Source of the DNA: DASSOY01 sp035776675
Lineage (GTDB): Bacteria; Bacillota; Bacilli; Bacillales; DASSOY01
Reading direction: 5' to 3'
DNA: 15,711 nucleotides
Assembly (NCBI GenBank): GCA_035776675.1
Contig: DASTWO010000075.1
Location: forward strand, 1 to 15,711
The notes under the pieces were generated by a model that did not search any database, was not told the origin of the DNA, and saw only the letters and a program-made list of their open reading frames with translations. Positions 1 to 7,803 of this stretch are shown here, in pieces. Within the stretch, counting starts at the first letter, position 1. The number at the start of each line of letters is the position of its first letter. Both the position numbers and the translations under genes were made by a program.

Positions 1-232
1 CCTGCCTCATTTACTCTGTGACACCTTTGGCAGTAAGGACTTTGTCTTGTCTTGCAGACTCATCCAATGTCACCTAGCCTCGTATGAGGTTCGTGTTCCT
101 CAGGGCGGAAGTTTGCCACCGGCTTCCTCCAGACACGAGGTGGCCCTCCATGCCCTTGCCTTAAGCTACAACTACTACTGCCTTCACTGTTCGGGACTCT
201 CACCCTATAGCCTGCACCCATGCCGGGCACAC
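1..232 (-). mobile_element. Group II intron, 5' part (class C / IIC type), truncated by window edge
   Basis: Read on the minus strand, the element begins at 232 with GTGTGCCCGGCATGGG, which fits the GUGYG 5' end of group II introns. It continues with segments I recognise from domain I of B. halodurans-type class C introns: GGTGAGAGTCCCGAAC, GGAGGAAGCCGGTGGCAAAC, and GACAAAGTCC about 40 bases from the edge. It sits directly downstream of the clpX rho-independent terminator in the same orientation, the known preferred target of IIC introns. These introns are ribozymes that self-splice and retrotranspose with an intron-encoded reverse transcriptase/maturase. The reverse transcriptase gene, domains V and VI and the 3' splice site would lie to the left of this window and are not visible. 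The short reading frame over 47-238 on the plus strand is a shadow of this RNA. The group II call is firm; subclass C rests on recalled similarity plus the insertion site. Confidence 0.85.
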
Positions 233-236
233 AAGT

Positions 237-272
237 AAAAAAACCAACCGAATGGCCATTCAGTTGGTTTTT
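237..272 (-). terminator. Rho-independent terminator of clpX (also the intron target hairpin)
   Basis: The inverted repeat has arms 241-248 and 263-270 (AAACCAAC / GTTGGTTT). After one mismatch the pairing continues inward through a GAATGGCCATTC core. On the minus strand the 3' arm runs into a T tract before the intron begins five bases further on. It lies about 50 bases past the clpX stop. The plus strand also has a T run (268-272), so it may work in both directions. Confidence 0.85.
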
Positions 273-322
273 CTGTCTGATGCAAATGTATCGAACAGGA
301 AATGACGTTCTTCCCCGTGAGA

Positions 323-1597
323 TTAGGCGCTTTCCCGCGGTTCTTTCTTCTCTTCGACGACAGTACCGTCTTCAAGGACAAAAGTAGGCGGTACTTCATC
401 CGTAACAGTATCCTTTGTAACTGTACATTTGACAATGTCTTCTTTCGATGGCAAGTCGAACATCACATCCAACATAATACCCTCGATGATGGAACGCAAA
501 CCGCGAGCCCCTGTTTTTCTTTTGATGGCAAGCTTTGCAATTTCACGAAGCGCATCTTCAGTGAATTCCAATTCGACATTATCAAGTTCCAACAGTTTTT
601 TGTACTGCTTGACAAGAGCGTTTTTCGGCTTTGTCAGAATCTCCACAAGCGCTTCTTCATCAAGCGGTGTCAAGCTTGCTGTTACCGGAAGACGGCCAAT
701 GAATTCCGGGATTAAACCATAACGCAACAGGTCTTCAGGCAATACCTTTTTCAAATATTCGCTCTGATCAAGATCCGGTGTTTTCGAATCGGATCCGAAA
801 CCAATGACCTTCTTGCCGAGGCGACGTTTGACAATTTGTTCGATCCCGTCAAAGGCACCGCCGCAAATAAACAATACATTGGTTGTATCGATTTGAATAA
901 ATTCCTGATGCGGATGTTTTCTTCCACCTTGAGGCGGTACACTTGCTGTTGTTCCCTCAAGAATTTTCAGCAAGGCTTGCTGTACCCCTTCACCGGAAAC
1001 GTCACGGGTAATCGACGGATTCTCCGATTTCCGGGCAACCTTATCGATTTCATCGATATAAATAATGCCCTTCTCCGCCTTCTCGACGTCGTAATCCGCA
1101 GATTGAATTAATTTCAACAATATGTTTTCAACGTCTTCGCCCACATAACCAGCTTCCGTTAACGAGGTCGCATCGGCGATCGCAAACGGCACGTTCAGAA
1201 TCCTGGCCAATGTTTGCGCAAGTAAAGTCTTTCCGCTTCCTGTCGGTCCAAGCATCACAATGTTACTTTTTGCAAGTTCTACATCATCATGGCTGTGGTT
1301 GCTGGCATTGATCCGCTTATAATGATTGTAAACGGCCACGGACAAATTCTTCTTAGCCTGTTCCTGACCAATCACATAATCATCAAGAATTCCGCGAATT
1401 TCCTGTGGTTTCGGAACTTCCTTGAATTCCACACCTTCTTCGGAGCCCAGTTCTTCTTCCACAATTTCCGTGCATAATTCAATGCATTCATCGCAAATAT
1501 ATACACCCGGTCCTGCGACCAGTTTACGAACCTGATCTTGCGTCTTCCCGCAAAATGAACATTTCAACTGTCCTTTTTCCTCGTTAAATTTAAACAC
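323..1597 (-). CDS. clpX: ATP-dependent Clp protease ATP-binding subunit ClpX
   Basis: Cytoplasmic AAA+ unfoldase that recognises tagged proteins and feeds them to the ClpP peptidase. The 424-residue length is typical. An N-terminal zinc-binding domain has Cys13, Cys16, Cys35 and Cys38. The AAA+ core has Walker A GPTGSGKT (117-124), the GYVG pore loop (150-153) and Walker B IIYIDEID (178-185). Further on are an RKH loop (GGRKHPH), a ClpP-docking loop of IGF type (VIGFGS), and the sensor-2 stretch GARGLRS. The start is GTG with an upstream AAGGGGTGA ribosome binding site at about 1604-1612, and the protein starts exactly where the family does. It has its own promoter upstream and a terminator downstream, so it is probably transcribed alone. 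lonB/lonA, which follow clpX in B. subtilis, are replaced in this window by an intron. Nothing in the protein looks damaged. Confidence 0.98.
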   Translation of the reverse strand: MFKFNEEKGQLKCSFCGKTQDQVRKLVAGPGVYICDECIELCTEIVEEELGSEEGVEFKEVPKPQEIRGILDDYVIGQEQAKKNLSVAVYNHYKRINASNHSHDDVELAKSNIVMLGPTGSGKTLLAQTLARILNVPFAIADATSLTEAGYVGEDVENILLKLIQSADYDVEKAEKGIIYIDEIDKVARKSENPSITRDVSGEGVQQALLKILEGTTASVPPQGGRKHPHQEFIQIDTTNVLFICGGAFDGIEQIVKRRLGKKVIGFGSDSKTPDLDQSEYLKKVLPEDLLRYGLIPEFIGRLPVTASLTPLDEEALVEILTKPKNALVKQYKKLLELDNVELEFTEDALREIAKLAIKRKTGARGLRSIIEGIMLDVMFDLPSKEDIVKCTVTKDTVTDEVPPTFVLEDGTVVEEKKEPRESA

Positions 1598-1668
1598 GAA
1601 ATCACCCCTTACTAATGATCACTACATTCAGTGGTCAAGTTACGATTCAGCTATCCAATTATGTACGC

Positions 1669-1677
1669 ATTGTACCA
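1669..1677 (-). promoter_or_regulatory. Candidate clpX promoter (extended -10)
   Basis: The minus strand reads TGGTACAAT, an extended -10 (TGn + TACAAT), about 72 bases upstream of the clpX GTG. No good -35 hexamer is seen at 17 bases; extended -10 promoters can do without one. No CIRCE or CtsR-type operator was recognised here. Confidence 0.45.
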
Positions 1678-1833
1678 CAAACCTTATGTGAAACGAAAAC
1701 AAAAACACCTTTCCCGAATCCCCCGTCGGAACCGCCCCTTTCCTTAGTTTTATGTGAGAGCGGGGATTCTTATGTTATTCTTCCTCAATCCGACCACATT
1801 AAAACAGGTCTAAAGCCCCAATATCTAACAAGA

Positions 1834-1853
1834 GACACGAGTGCACTCGTGTC
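1834..1853. repeat. Perfect 20-base palindrome in the tig-clpX gap
   Basis: GACACGAG-TGCA-CTCGTGTC is fully self-complementary; on the plus strand the pairing extends by one A-T and one G-T pair. As RNA it folds into an 8-9 bp stem with a 4-base loop. It lies between the tig terminator and the clpX promoter. It could be a second terminator or an operator. The tail on either strand is only moderately T-rich. Function unknown. Confidence 0.6.
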
Positions 1854-1882
1854 TTTGCTTTCAAATCATTGAAACCTTAAGG

Positions 1883-1912
1883 AAAGAAACCGGCATGTCC
1901 GCCGGTTTCTTT
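1883..1912 (-). terminator. Terminator hairpin after tig
   Basis: Arms 1883-1894 and 1901-1912 (AAAGAAACCGGC / GCCGGTTTCTTT) pair perfectly over 12 bp with a 6-base loop. It starts about seven bases beyond the tig stop. The T-rich part falls within the 3' arm. Confidence 0.8.
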
Positions 1913-1918
1913 GTATTT

Positions 1919-3256
1919 TTATTCTTTTTCGTCCTGTTCTTCTTCGCTTTTGTCTTTCGGCTCTACGGTCTTACTCTGTTCGACAAGAAATTCAACGGTG
2001 TTCCGAAGCTTTAAGTCTTCCTTAATGGCGTTCGTTCCACCGCCCTGAGCGGCCAACAATTGCTTAATATCTTCTACCGACTGATTGTACGTTTCAGCCA
2101 TATTCTCCAGTTCTTTTTCAACGTCGTCGTCACTTGCTTCGACATTCTCAGCTTTGGAAATCGCCTCGAGGGTCAGGTTGGCGCGCAACCGCTTTTCGGC
2201 ATCCCCTTTCATTTGCTCACGCAAGGCGCTTTCGTCAGTTCCTGAAAACTGATAATACATATCAAGGGTAACCCCTTGCGCCTGGAGACGCTGTTCGAAT
2301 TCCTGCTTCATGCGATCGAGTTCATTCTCAATCATCACTTCCGGAAGTTCGATTTCCGCATTCTCACTCGCTTGTTCCACAACGGTATCCCGTTGTTGAT
2401 TTTCCGCGTTTTGTTTTTTCTGTTCTTCCAGATTACTGCGCAATTCCTTCTTTAATTCGTCGAGTGTTTCGACATTCTGGTTCACATCTTTGGCAAACTC
2501 GTCATCCAGCTCTGGAAGTTCCTTGCGCTTGATCTCATGAATCTTCACCTTGAAGACAGCTTCTTTGCCGCTCAATTCATCAGCGTGGTAGTCTTCCGGG
2601 AACGAGACCTTGACTTCTTTATCATCCCCTGCTTCAGCGCCGACAAGCTGCTCTTCAAACCCTGGAATGAATGATCCCGAGCCGATTTCCAAAGAATGAT
2701 TTTCGGCCTTTCCGCCTTCGAACGGCTCATCGTCTATGAAACCTTCAAAGTCAATGACAACCGTGTCGCCGTCCTCAATCTTACCTTCTTCCTTAACAAC
2801 GAGCTCGGCCAAACGTTCCTGGTGTTGTTTAACTTCATTTTCAACTTCTTCATCGGTCACTTCGGTATCTTGTTCCTCAACCTCAAGACCTTTGTATTCT
2901 CCAAGTTTCACTTCCGGCTTAACGGTAACGGTTGCCTTGAATATGACTTCCTTGCCTTTCTCGACCTGTTCAATATCGATCTCAGGCTGGTCAACCGGTT
3001 CGATGTCAGCTTCCTCAACCGCCTCAGTGTAAGCCTTGGGCAACAGCAGATCTAGCGCATCTTGATAAAGTGATTCTACTCCAAAGCGCTGTTCGAAAAT
3101 CACCCGAGGAACCTTCCCCTTCCGGAATCCGGGGACATTCACTTGTTTCACGACTTTTTTGAAAGCCTCGTCAAGCGCCTCATCCAACCGTTCCTTATCT
3201 ACTGTAACGGTGAGTTCACCTTTGTTATTCTCCGTTTTTTCCCAATTCGCAGTCAT
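1919..3256 (-). CDS. tig: Trigger factor, ribosome-associated chaperone and peptidyl-prolyl isomerase
   Basis: Trigger factor binds ribosomal protein uL23 at the exit tunnel and shields nascent chains. The product is 445 residues. The N-terminal ribosome-binding domain carries the signature GFRKGKVP at residues 43-50. An FKBP-type isomerase domain lies at roughly 160-245, seen as VVIDFEGFIDDEPFEGGKAE and GSGSFIPGFEEQLVGAEAGD. A helical C-terminal domain ends in an acidic tail. A longer frame begins with TTG at 3274, but that codon overlaps the ribosome binding site GGAGGG (3267-3272). The ATG at 3256 lies 10 bases after that site and gives the standard N-terminus MTANWEKTEN, so it is preferred. 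The gene has its own promoter and terminator and stands between ysoA and clpX as in Bacillus. Confidence 0.97.
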   Translation of the reverse strand: MTANWEKTENNKGELTVTVDKERLDEALDEAFKKVVKQVNVPGFRKGKVPRVIFEQRFGVESLYQDALDLLLPKAYTEAVEEADIEPVDQPEIDIEQVEKGKEVIFKATVTVKPEVKLGEYKGLEVEEQDTEVTDEEVENEVKQHQERLAELVVKEEGKIEDGDTVVIDFEGFIDDEPFEGGKAENHSLEIGSGSFIPGFEEQLVGAEAGDDKEVKVSFPEDYHADELSGKEAVFKVKIHEIKRKELPELDDEFAKDVNQNVETLDELKKELRSNLEEQKKQNAENQQRDTVVEQASENAEIELPEVMIENELDRMKQEFEQRLQAQGVTLDMYYQFSGTDESALREQMKGDAEKRLRANLTLEAISKAENVEASDDDVEKELENMAETYNQSVEDIKQLLAAQGGGTNAIKEDLKLRNTVEFLVEQSKTVEPKDKSEEEQDEKE

Positions 3257-3313
3257 AAATTCCTTTCCCTCCAACCAATAACTTAATGTCTTCCGTTCAA
3301 TTACAACCCTTAC

Positions 3314-3341
3314 ATTATAACATAGGAACTTCCGTTTTCAA
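3314..3341 (-). promoter_or_regulatory. tig promoter (sigma-A type)
   Basis: On the minus strand the -35 is TTGAAA (3336-3341), then a 16-base spacer, then the -10 TATAAT (3314-3319) preceded by TGT, making an extended -10. It lies about 58 bases upstream of the tig ATG. This is one of the best promoter matches in the window. Confidence 0.8.
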
Positions 3342-3419
3342 TCCTAACACTCAATTGAAATAGCGTCGAGTATATCACATAAGGTCCTATTCCTATGAAC
3401 AAAAATAAGCATAAATCTC

Positions 3420-4409
3420 CTAAACCGTTGTTGTTTTTTCGGCCTCTACAATTTTCTCTTCCGCCTCTATTAGTTTCTGTTCTGAAACTTGGAAGGCTTC
3501 TGCGGCTTTTCGTTGGCTGATAGCCATTCCGCTCATATCATGAACCATCTTATAAACAGCTGCCGCCCATATTTCCGGGTCTGAAGGTTCAATCTCAAGA
3601 GGAAACATGGTGATCATAAAATGTTCCCAGAGTTGCAGCGCCATGTTATACAAGGTAGGGTTGTCTGATTCCAAAGCTTTCGACAAACACTCCCTAACAG
3701 CAACAAAAAAATCATCCTCAGTGATCTCCTTCATCTCGCCGATGTCCACAGAAACATCCTGTCCGAACTTGTGGACCGGAACCGTGACATTGAGTTCCTT
3801 CTCCTTTAAATCTTTCAAGATCGCACTTTTGATGTAAGGGTTGCCGCCTTTATCCCGCAAAGTGTCTTTTATTTCATCCAATTCCTTAAGATAATGATCT
3901 CGAATCTGCTTTGGATTCCATCCTACATCCCCGGCTCCTTCATGAATGTCCAAGGCTTTAAGACTTTGTGATTCTTCCCCTTGTCCACCTGTTTCTTCAA
4001 TACTTTCAAGAAAAAACCGCAACCACTGATGGCATTGTTCTGTCATTTCCCTCGAGGACACATACTGATTTTGTAAAACTGTTTTCAATACACTTACAGC
4101 TTCTTCGTACTCCTGTAAATCTTTAAGAACGAGAACATATACCTGTAAATAATCGTAAAAATCTTTCTCGGTATCAAATTCTGCGTCAAATAGTTCCTCA
4201 CAATACTCTCTGGCCTCTATTAATTTCCCAAGTTGATAGAGGCACATCATCATGCCGAAATGAACTTTCGTGCTCTCCCCCAATTCCAGAGCCTGCCGAA
4301 AACACTTTTCCGCACTGACATAGAGTCCTTTTTTGATTTCTTCGATCCCTTTATCGACATATCGATCATGGAGGCCGGGAAGAGGAATCACCTTGCCATA
4401 TCCGCTCAT
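3420..4409 (-). CDS. ysoA: TPR-repeat protein, YsoA-like, function unknown
   Basis: A 329-residue soluble protein with no signal peptide or membrane segment. The first half is helical and reads as TPR-like repeats: GIEEIKKGLYVSAEKCFRQA, KVHFGMMMCLYQLGKLIEAR and YLQVYVLVLKDLQEYEEAVS lie in the first 130 residues. The central part is acidic and less structured. The C-terminal third is again helical and ends in an ISQRKAAEAFQVSEQKL segment that looks like a helix-turn-helix or coiled helix. B. subtilis has a TPR protein, YsoA, of similar size in the same place between leuD and tig, so the symbol is assigned mainly by synteny. TPR proteins mediate protein contacts; no catalytic motif is visible. 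The start ATG has GGAG eight bases upstream. It follows the leu operon terminator and has a candidate promoter of its own. Confidence 0.85.
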   Translation of the reverse strand: MSGYGKVIPLPGLHDRYVDKGIEEIKKGLYVSAEKCFRQALELGESTKVHFGMMMCLYQLGKLIEAREYCEELFDAEFDTEKDFYDYLQVYVLVLKDLQEYEEAVSVLKTVLQNQYVSSREMTEQCHQWLRFFLESIEETGGQGEESQSLKALDIHEGAGDVGWNPKQIRDHYLKELDEIKDTLRDKGGNPYIKSAILKDLKEKELNVTVPVHKFGQDVSVDIGEMKEITEDDFFVAVRECLSKALESDNPTLYNMALQLWEHFMITMFPLEIEPSDPEIWAAAVYKMVHDMSGMAISQRKAAEAFQVSEQKLIEAEEKIVEAEKTTTV

Positions 4410-4444
4410 GCAAATCGCTCCGTATCACTGTTGAAATCTTTATC

Positions 4445-4473
4445 AGTTTAACAGGTTATGACTTGTCCCACAA
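4445..4473 (-). promoter_or_regulatory. Candidate ysoA promoter
   Basis: On the minus strand: TTGTGG (4468-4473), a 17-base spacer, and TAAACT (4445-4450) preceded by TGT as an extended -10. Both hexamers are imperfect. The placement between the leuD terminator and ysoA is right. Confidence 0.45.
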
Positions 4474-4491
4474 GGAAATCCGTTGACATAG

Positions 4492-4517
4492 AAAAACCCC
4501 GACACAAAGTGCCGGAG
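4492..4517 (-). terminator. Terminator of the ilv-leu operon
   Basis: On the minus strand a 9-bp stem (CTCCGGCAC / GTGTCGGGG, two G-T pairs, loop TTT) is followed directly by TTTTT (4492-4496). It begins 18 bases after the leuD stop. Confidence 0.9.
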
Positions 4518-4535
4518 CTTGCCGGACAAAGATGA

Positions 4536-5120
4536 CTATGCTTGCTTCTGTTCATATGCGGCAATTTGAGATTCATACTCAAGCGACAACGCGATTTCAT
4601 CTTTTCCTTCCAACAACATTTCCTTCCAATAACTGTCCATTTCGAAAGACGTGACCGTCCCTGCTTCATCTGTCACCGTTTGACTTCGCAAATCAACTGT
4701 TAACTCGTTTCGTCCTTCTTGAACCTGGTCCATCAACCGCCGTACCTCTTTATCATCAAGTACGACAGGAAGCAGACCGTTCTTCAGACAATTATTATAA
4801 AAAATATCCGCGAAACTTGGAGCAATCACGACCCGAATGCCGTAATCGGCCAGCGCCCAGGGAGCATGTTCACGTGAAGACCCGCAACCGAAATTCTTCC
4901 CCGCGATCAAAATTCCGGCCCCTTTGTTTTCCGGCTGATTCAATTCAAATGACGGGTTCTCCGATCCGTCTTTCTCAAATCGCCAGTCGAAAAACAGAAA
5001 CTGCCCAAATCCGGTCCGTTCAACCCGTTTCAGGAATTGCTTCGGAATAATCTGATCGGTATCGACATTCATCCGGTCCAACACAGCGGCATTTCCTGTG
5101 AAAGATACAAACGGTTCCAT
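4536..5120 (-). CDS. leuD: 3-isopropylmalate dehydratase, small subunit
   Basis: The small (swivel) subunit of isopropylmalate isomerase, which with LeuC converts 2- to 3-isopropylmalate in leucine synthesis in the cytoplasm. The 194-residue length is normal. Family features include NVDTDQIIPKQFL near residues 18-30, the substrate-loop segment GKNFGCGSSREHAPWAL and FADIFYNNCLKNGLLPV. The ATG is one base beyond the leuC stop, and its ribosome binding site AAGGAGGGGG lies inside the end of leuC, so the two genes are translationally tight. It is the last gene of the operon and is followed by a terminator. Confidence 0.97.
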   Translation of the reverse strand: MEPFVSFTGNAAVLDRMNVDTDQIIPKQFLKRVERTGFGQFLFFDWRFEKDGSENPSFELNQPENKGAGILIAGKNFGCGSSREHAPWALADYGIRVVIAPSFADIFYNNCLKNGLLPVVLDDKEVRRLMDQVQEGRNELTVDLRSQTVTDEAGTVTSFEMDSYWKEMLLEGKDEIALSLEYESQIAAYEQKQA

Positions 5121-5121
5121 C

Positions 5122-6537
5122 TTACGCCCCCTCCTTGACGGCGTCGAACTTGCGGACGTCCGTAAACTTTCCTGTAATCGCGGCCGCAGCGGCCATCGCC
5201 GGGCTGACTAGATGGGTCCTCGCCCCTTTTCCCTGCCGGCCTTCAAAGTTGCGGTTGGAAGTAGAAGCGCACCGTTCCCCTTCAGGTACAATATCGGGGT
5301 TCATGCCAAGACACATGCTGCATCCGGATTCCCGCCATTCAAAACCCGCCTCCCGAAAGATTTGGTCAATCCCTTCGGTTTCAGCCTGTTGTTTAACCTG
5401 ACGGGAACCCGGGACTACCATTGCACGGACATTGGGAGAAACCCGCCTCCCTTGCACAATTTTCGCCGCCGCTCGTAAATCACTGATTCTTGAATTCGTG
5501 CAGGACCCGATAAACACATGTTGCACCTCAATATCGATTATCCGCGTTTTCGGTTCAAGCCCCATATATTCAAGTGCGTGTTCAATCGTGCCTCGTTCCC
5601 CTTCATCTTCGAAATCCCCGGGATCCGGCACCGTTCCGTGAACAGGAACTCCCATTGAAGGATTCGTACCCCATGTGACTTGCGGCTCAATATCCGCGCC
5701 ATTCAATTCAATTGTCCGATCATATTCCGCGCCAGCATCAGTGGCGAGTGCTCTCCAACGCTCGACCGCCTTGTCAAACGCCTCGCCTTCCGGAGCATAC
5801 CTTCTCCCTTTTAAATAGTCGAAGGTTGTTTCGTCCGGACTGATCAATCCTGCCCTCGCTCCCGCTTCAATGGACATATTGCACAAGGTCATCCGTTCTT
5901 CCATAGACATGGCGCGGATAACGTCTCCGGTAAATTCAATAACCGAACCGGCCCCTACATTAACGCCATATTTGGAAATCACCGCTAATATGACATCCTT
6001 CGCGGTTACACCCGTACCGAGCTCACCGTCGACTTTGACTTGCAACGTTTTCGGCTTTGCCTGCCACAATGTTTGCGTTGCCAGTACATGTTCTACCTCA
6101 CTCGTACCGATTCCAAAAGCAAATGCGCCAAACGCACCGTGTGTCGAGGTATGGCTATCACCGCAAACAATGGTTTTTCCAGGCTGGGTGAGCCCTAATT
6201 GCGGACCGATGACATGGACGATCCCCTGGTCCGGACTATTGAGATCAGCAAGCGGTACCCCAAATGCATCACAGTTCTTCTTCAATGTCTCCACTTGTTT
6301 ACGGGCAATTTCATCTCGAATGTTGAATCGATCCACAGTCGGTACATTGTGATCCATTGTTGCGAAAGTTAAATCGGATCTGCGAACCTTTCGCCCTGCC
6401 AACCGTAAGCCTTCAAATGCTTGCGGCGAAGTAACTTCATGCACCAGATGCAAGTCAATATAAAGCATAGCGGGTCGACCTTCTTCACCGGCGACTACAT
6501 GGTCCGCCCATATCTTTTCAAAAATGGTTTGCGCCAT
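5122..6537 (-). CDS. leuC: 3-isopropylmalate dehydratase, large subunit
   Basis: Aconitase-family [4Fe-4S] subunit of isopropylmalate isomerase and partner of LeuD. The protein is 471 residues. The three cluster ligands are Cys346 (GSCTNSR) and Cys406/Cys409 (GCSMCLGMNPD), the usual family spacing. Other family segments are TMDHNVPT, VCGDSHTSTHGAFGAFAFGIG and the conserved AGARAGLI. A longer frame opens with TTG at 6579, but the ATG at 6537 has GGGAGAGG just upstream and gives the standard N-terminus MAQTIFEKIW. The 83-base gap to leuB carries sequence modules shared with the leuA-leuB gap (see repeats). Confidence 0.98.
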   Translation of the reverse strand: MAQTIFEKIWADHVVAGEEGRPAMLYIDLHLVHEVTSPQAFEGLRLAGRKVRRSDLTFATMDHNVPTVDRFNIRDEIARKQVETLKKNCDAFGVPLADLNSPDQGIVHVIGPQLGLTQPGKTIVCGDSHTSTHGAFGAFAFGIGTSEVEHVLATQTLWQAKPKTLQVKVDGELGTGVTAKDVILAVISKYGVNVGAGSVIEFTGDVIRAMSMEERMTLCNMSIEAGARAGLISPDETTFDYLKGRRYAPEGEAFDKAVERWRALATDAGAEYDRTIELNGADIEPQVTWGTNPSMGVPVHGTVPDPGDFEDEGERGTIEHALEYMGLEPKTRIIDIEVQHVFIGSCTNSRISDLRAAAKIVQGRRVSPNVRAMVVPGSRQVKQQAETEGIDQIFREAGFEWRESGCSMCLGMNPDIVPEGERCASTSNRNFEGRQGKGARTHLVSPAMAAAAAITGKFTDVRKFDAVKEGA

Positions 6538-6543
6538 CGCAAT

Positions 6544-6615
6544 CCTCTCCCATTCCAGATTTCCGTAACCGGAGGCCAAAGTCTTATAAGCTTCCTTGTT
6601 CGACCTCCGATTTTT
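6544..6615 (-). repeat. leuB-leuC gap: two modules also present in the leuA-leuB gap
   Basis: Reading along the minus strand, module 1 is AAAAATCGGAGG (6604-6615), an SD-like sequence with no start codon at a useful distance. Module 2 is AATGGGAGAGG (6544-6554), which serves as the leuC ribosome binding site. Both occur identically and in the same order in the leuA-leuB gap at 7792-7803 and 7744-7754. The DNA between the modules differs in length (12 bases longer here) and in sequence. Confidence 0.7.
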
Positions 6616-6620
6616 CTGGT

Positions 6621-7733
6621 TTATGCGTAAGCAGCCATGATTCCAGCTGTTGTCGTGTCCTCTTCAAGCGCAAACAGCACTTGTTCGGTCATCTGCTTTG
6701 TACCAATTGTCCGCTGTTTCAGACCGGCAATATCGGAGGTTCGGTATCCAGCGTCCAACACCTCAGCGACTGCTTTTTCAACAGCTTCCGCCTCTTCTCC
6801 CATTCGGAACGAAAGGCGAAGCATCATGGCAACGGACAAAATCGCGGCCAATGGATTTGCCTTGTTCTCTCCTGCAATTTCCGGGGCAGAACCGTGTACT
6901 GGTTCGTACAAACCAGGGCCATCTTCACTAAGGCTGGCCGACGGAAGTAATCCCATCGACCCTGTCAACATGGAAGCTTCGTCGCTCAGGATATCCCCAA
7001 ACATGTTCTCCGTCACAATGACATCAAACTGTCTTGGATTGGCGATCAACTCCATAGCTGCTCGATCAACAAGCATATGTTCCAACTGAACATCCGGGTA
7101 ACGCTTCGCTGTTTCTTCAGCGATTTCTCGCCACAACCGGCTGGACTCCAGAACATTCGCTTTATCAACAGAAGTCACCTTTCCATTACGGTGCTCCGCC
7201 AGTTGGAATGCCTTTTCCACGATCCTTTCAATCTCATTTCTTTTATAATGCAAAGTATCAACGACTTCTTCCTCATTTCCGGATCCTTGCCTTCCACTTG
7301 GTTTACCGAAATATAACCCTCCGGTCAATTCCCGTACAATAACGAAGTCAACATCCTGTACAATCTCTTTCTTTAAAGCAGAATGTGCCGCCAGACCGGG
7401 AAACACTTTAACCGGACGCAAGTTTGAAAACAAATCCAGCGATTTTCGCAGCTGCAACAGGCCTTTCTCGGGACGTTGTTCAGCAGGAACGCTATCCCAT
7501 TTAGGCCCCCCGACTGCTCCGAAAAGGACCGCATCACTCTCCTGACAAAGTTTAAGTGTTTCTTCCGGCAACGGTCTTCCTTCTTTATCTACAGCTTCTC
7601 CGCCAACCGGTGCAAAGGAACAATGGAAAGTGTGTCCGTATTGTCGACCGATCGTCTTCAAAACTTTCACCGCATTATTTGCCACTTCCTCACCAATACC
7701 ATCTCCCGGCAAAACCGCGATACGTTTTTCCAT
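6621..7733 (-). CDS. leuB: 3-isopropylmalate dehydrogenase
   Basis: NAD-dependent oxidative decarboxylation of 3-isopropylmalate to the precursor of 2-oxoisocaproate, the last leucine-specific step before transamination. The product is 370 residues. Motifs seen are LPGDGIGEEV at the N-terminus, LRPVKVFPG, VRELTGGLYFGKPSGR, the VDKANVLESSRLWR substrate/metal segment, the metal-binding MFGDILSDEASML, and the coenzyme loop HGSAPEIAGENKANPLA. ATG codons are available at 7742 and 7733. The second is preferred: its AATGGGAGAGG ribosome binding site then stands about 9 bases away, whereas the first abuts it. The second also gives the standard N-terminus MEKRIAVLPGDG. Confidence 0.97.
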   Translation of the reverse strand: MEKRIAVLPGDGIGEEVANNAVKVLKTIGRQYGHTFHCSFAPVGGEAVDKEGRPLPEETLKLCQESDAVLFGAVGGPKWDSVPAEQRPEKGLLQLRKSLDLFSNLRPVKVFPGLAAHSALKKEIVQDVDFVIVRELTGGLYFGKPSGRQGSGNEEEVVDTLHYKRNEIERIVEKAFQLAEHRNGKVTSVDKANVLESSRLWREIAEETAKRYPDVQLEHMLVDRAAMELIANPRQFDVIVTENMFGDILSDEASMLTGSMGLLPSASLSEDGPGLYEPVHGSAPEIAGENKANPLAAILSVAMMLRLSFRMGEEAEAVEKAVAEVLDAGYRTSDIAGLKQRTIGTKQMTEQVLFALEEDTTTAGIMAAYA

Positions 7734-7743
7734 AGTTCTCATC

Positions 7744-7803
7744 CCTCTCCCATTAAGATGTTGGAAATCTGAGTTGGAGGAAGCTCAACTCCCTCCGATT
7801 TTT
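7744..7803 (-). repeat. leuA-leuB gap modules matching the leuB-leuC gap
   Basis: Copies of the two modules described for 6544-6615: AAAAATCGGAGG at 7792-7803 and AATGGGAGAGG at 7744-7754, the latter being the leuB ribosome binding site. The spacing between modules is 12 bases shorter than in the leuB-leuC gap. The first module overlaps the SD-like end of another repeat shared with the ilvB leader. Confidence 0.7.
7771..7791. other. Stem-loop in the leuA-leuB gap
   Basis: GAGTT-G-GAG / CTC-AACTC gives eight base pairs with one bulged base and a GAAG loop (plus-strand reading); the complement folds similarly in the mRNA. It lies between the SD-like module and the true leuB ribosome binding site. 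No T tract follows, so it is not a terminator. It could mark an mRNA processing or stability site; this is inference. Confidence 0.4.

Noticed and set aside
47..238. Plus-strand 63-residue frame at the left end
   Set aside because: It reads antisense through group II intron domain I; there is no ribosome binding site and the composition fits a structured RNA shadow.
1615..1872. Plus-strand 85-residue frame in the tig-clpX gap
   Set aside because: It spans the clpX promoter and the palindrome, has no recognisable domain and no neighbour on the plus strand.
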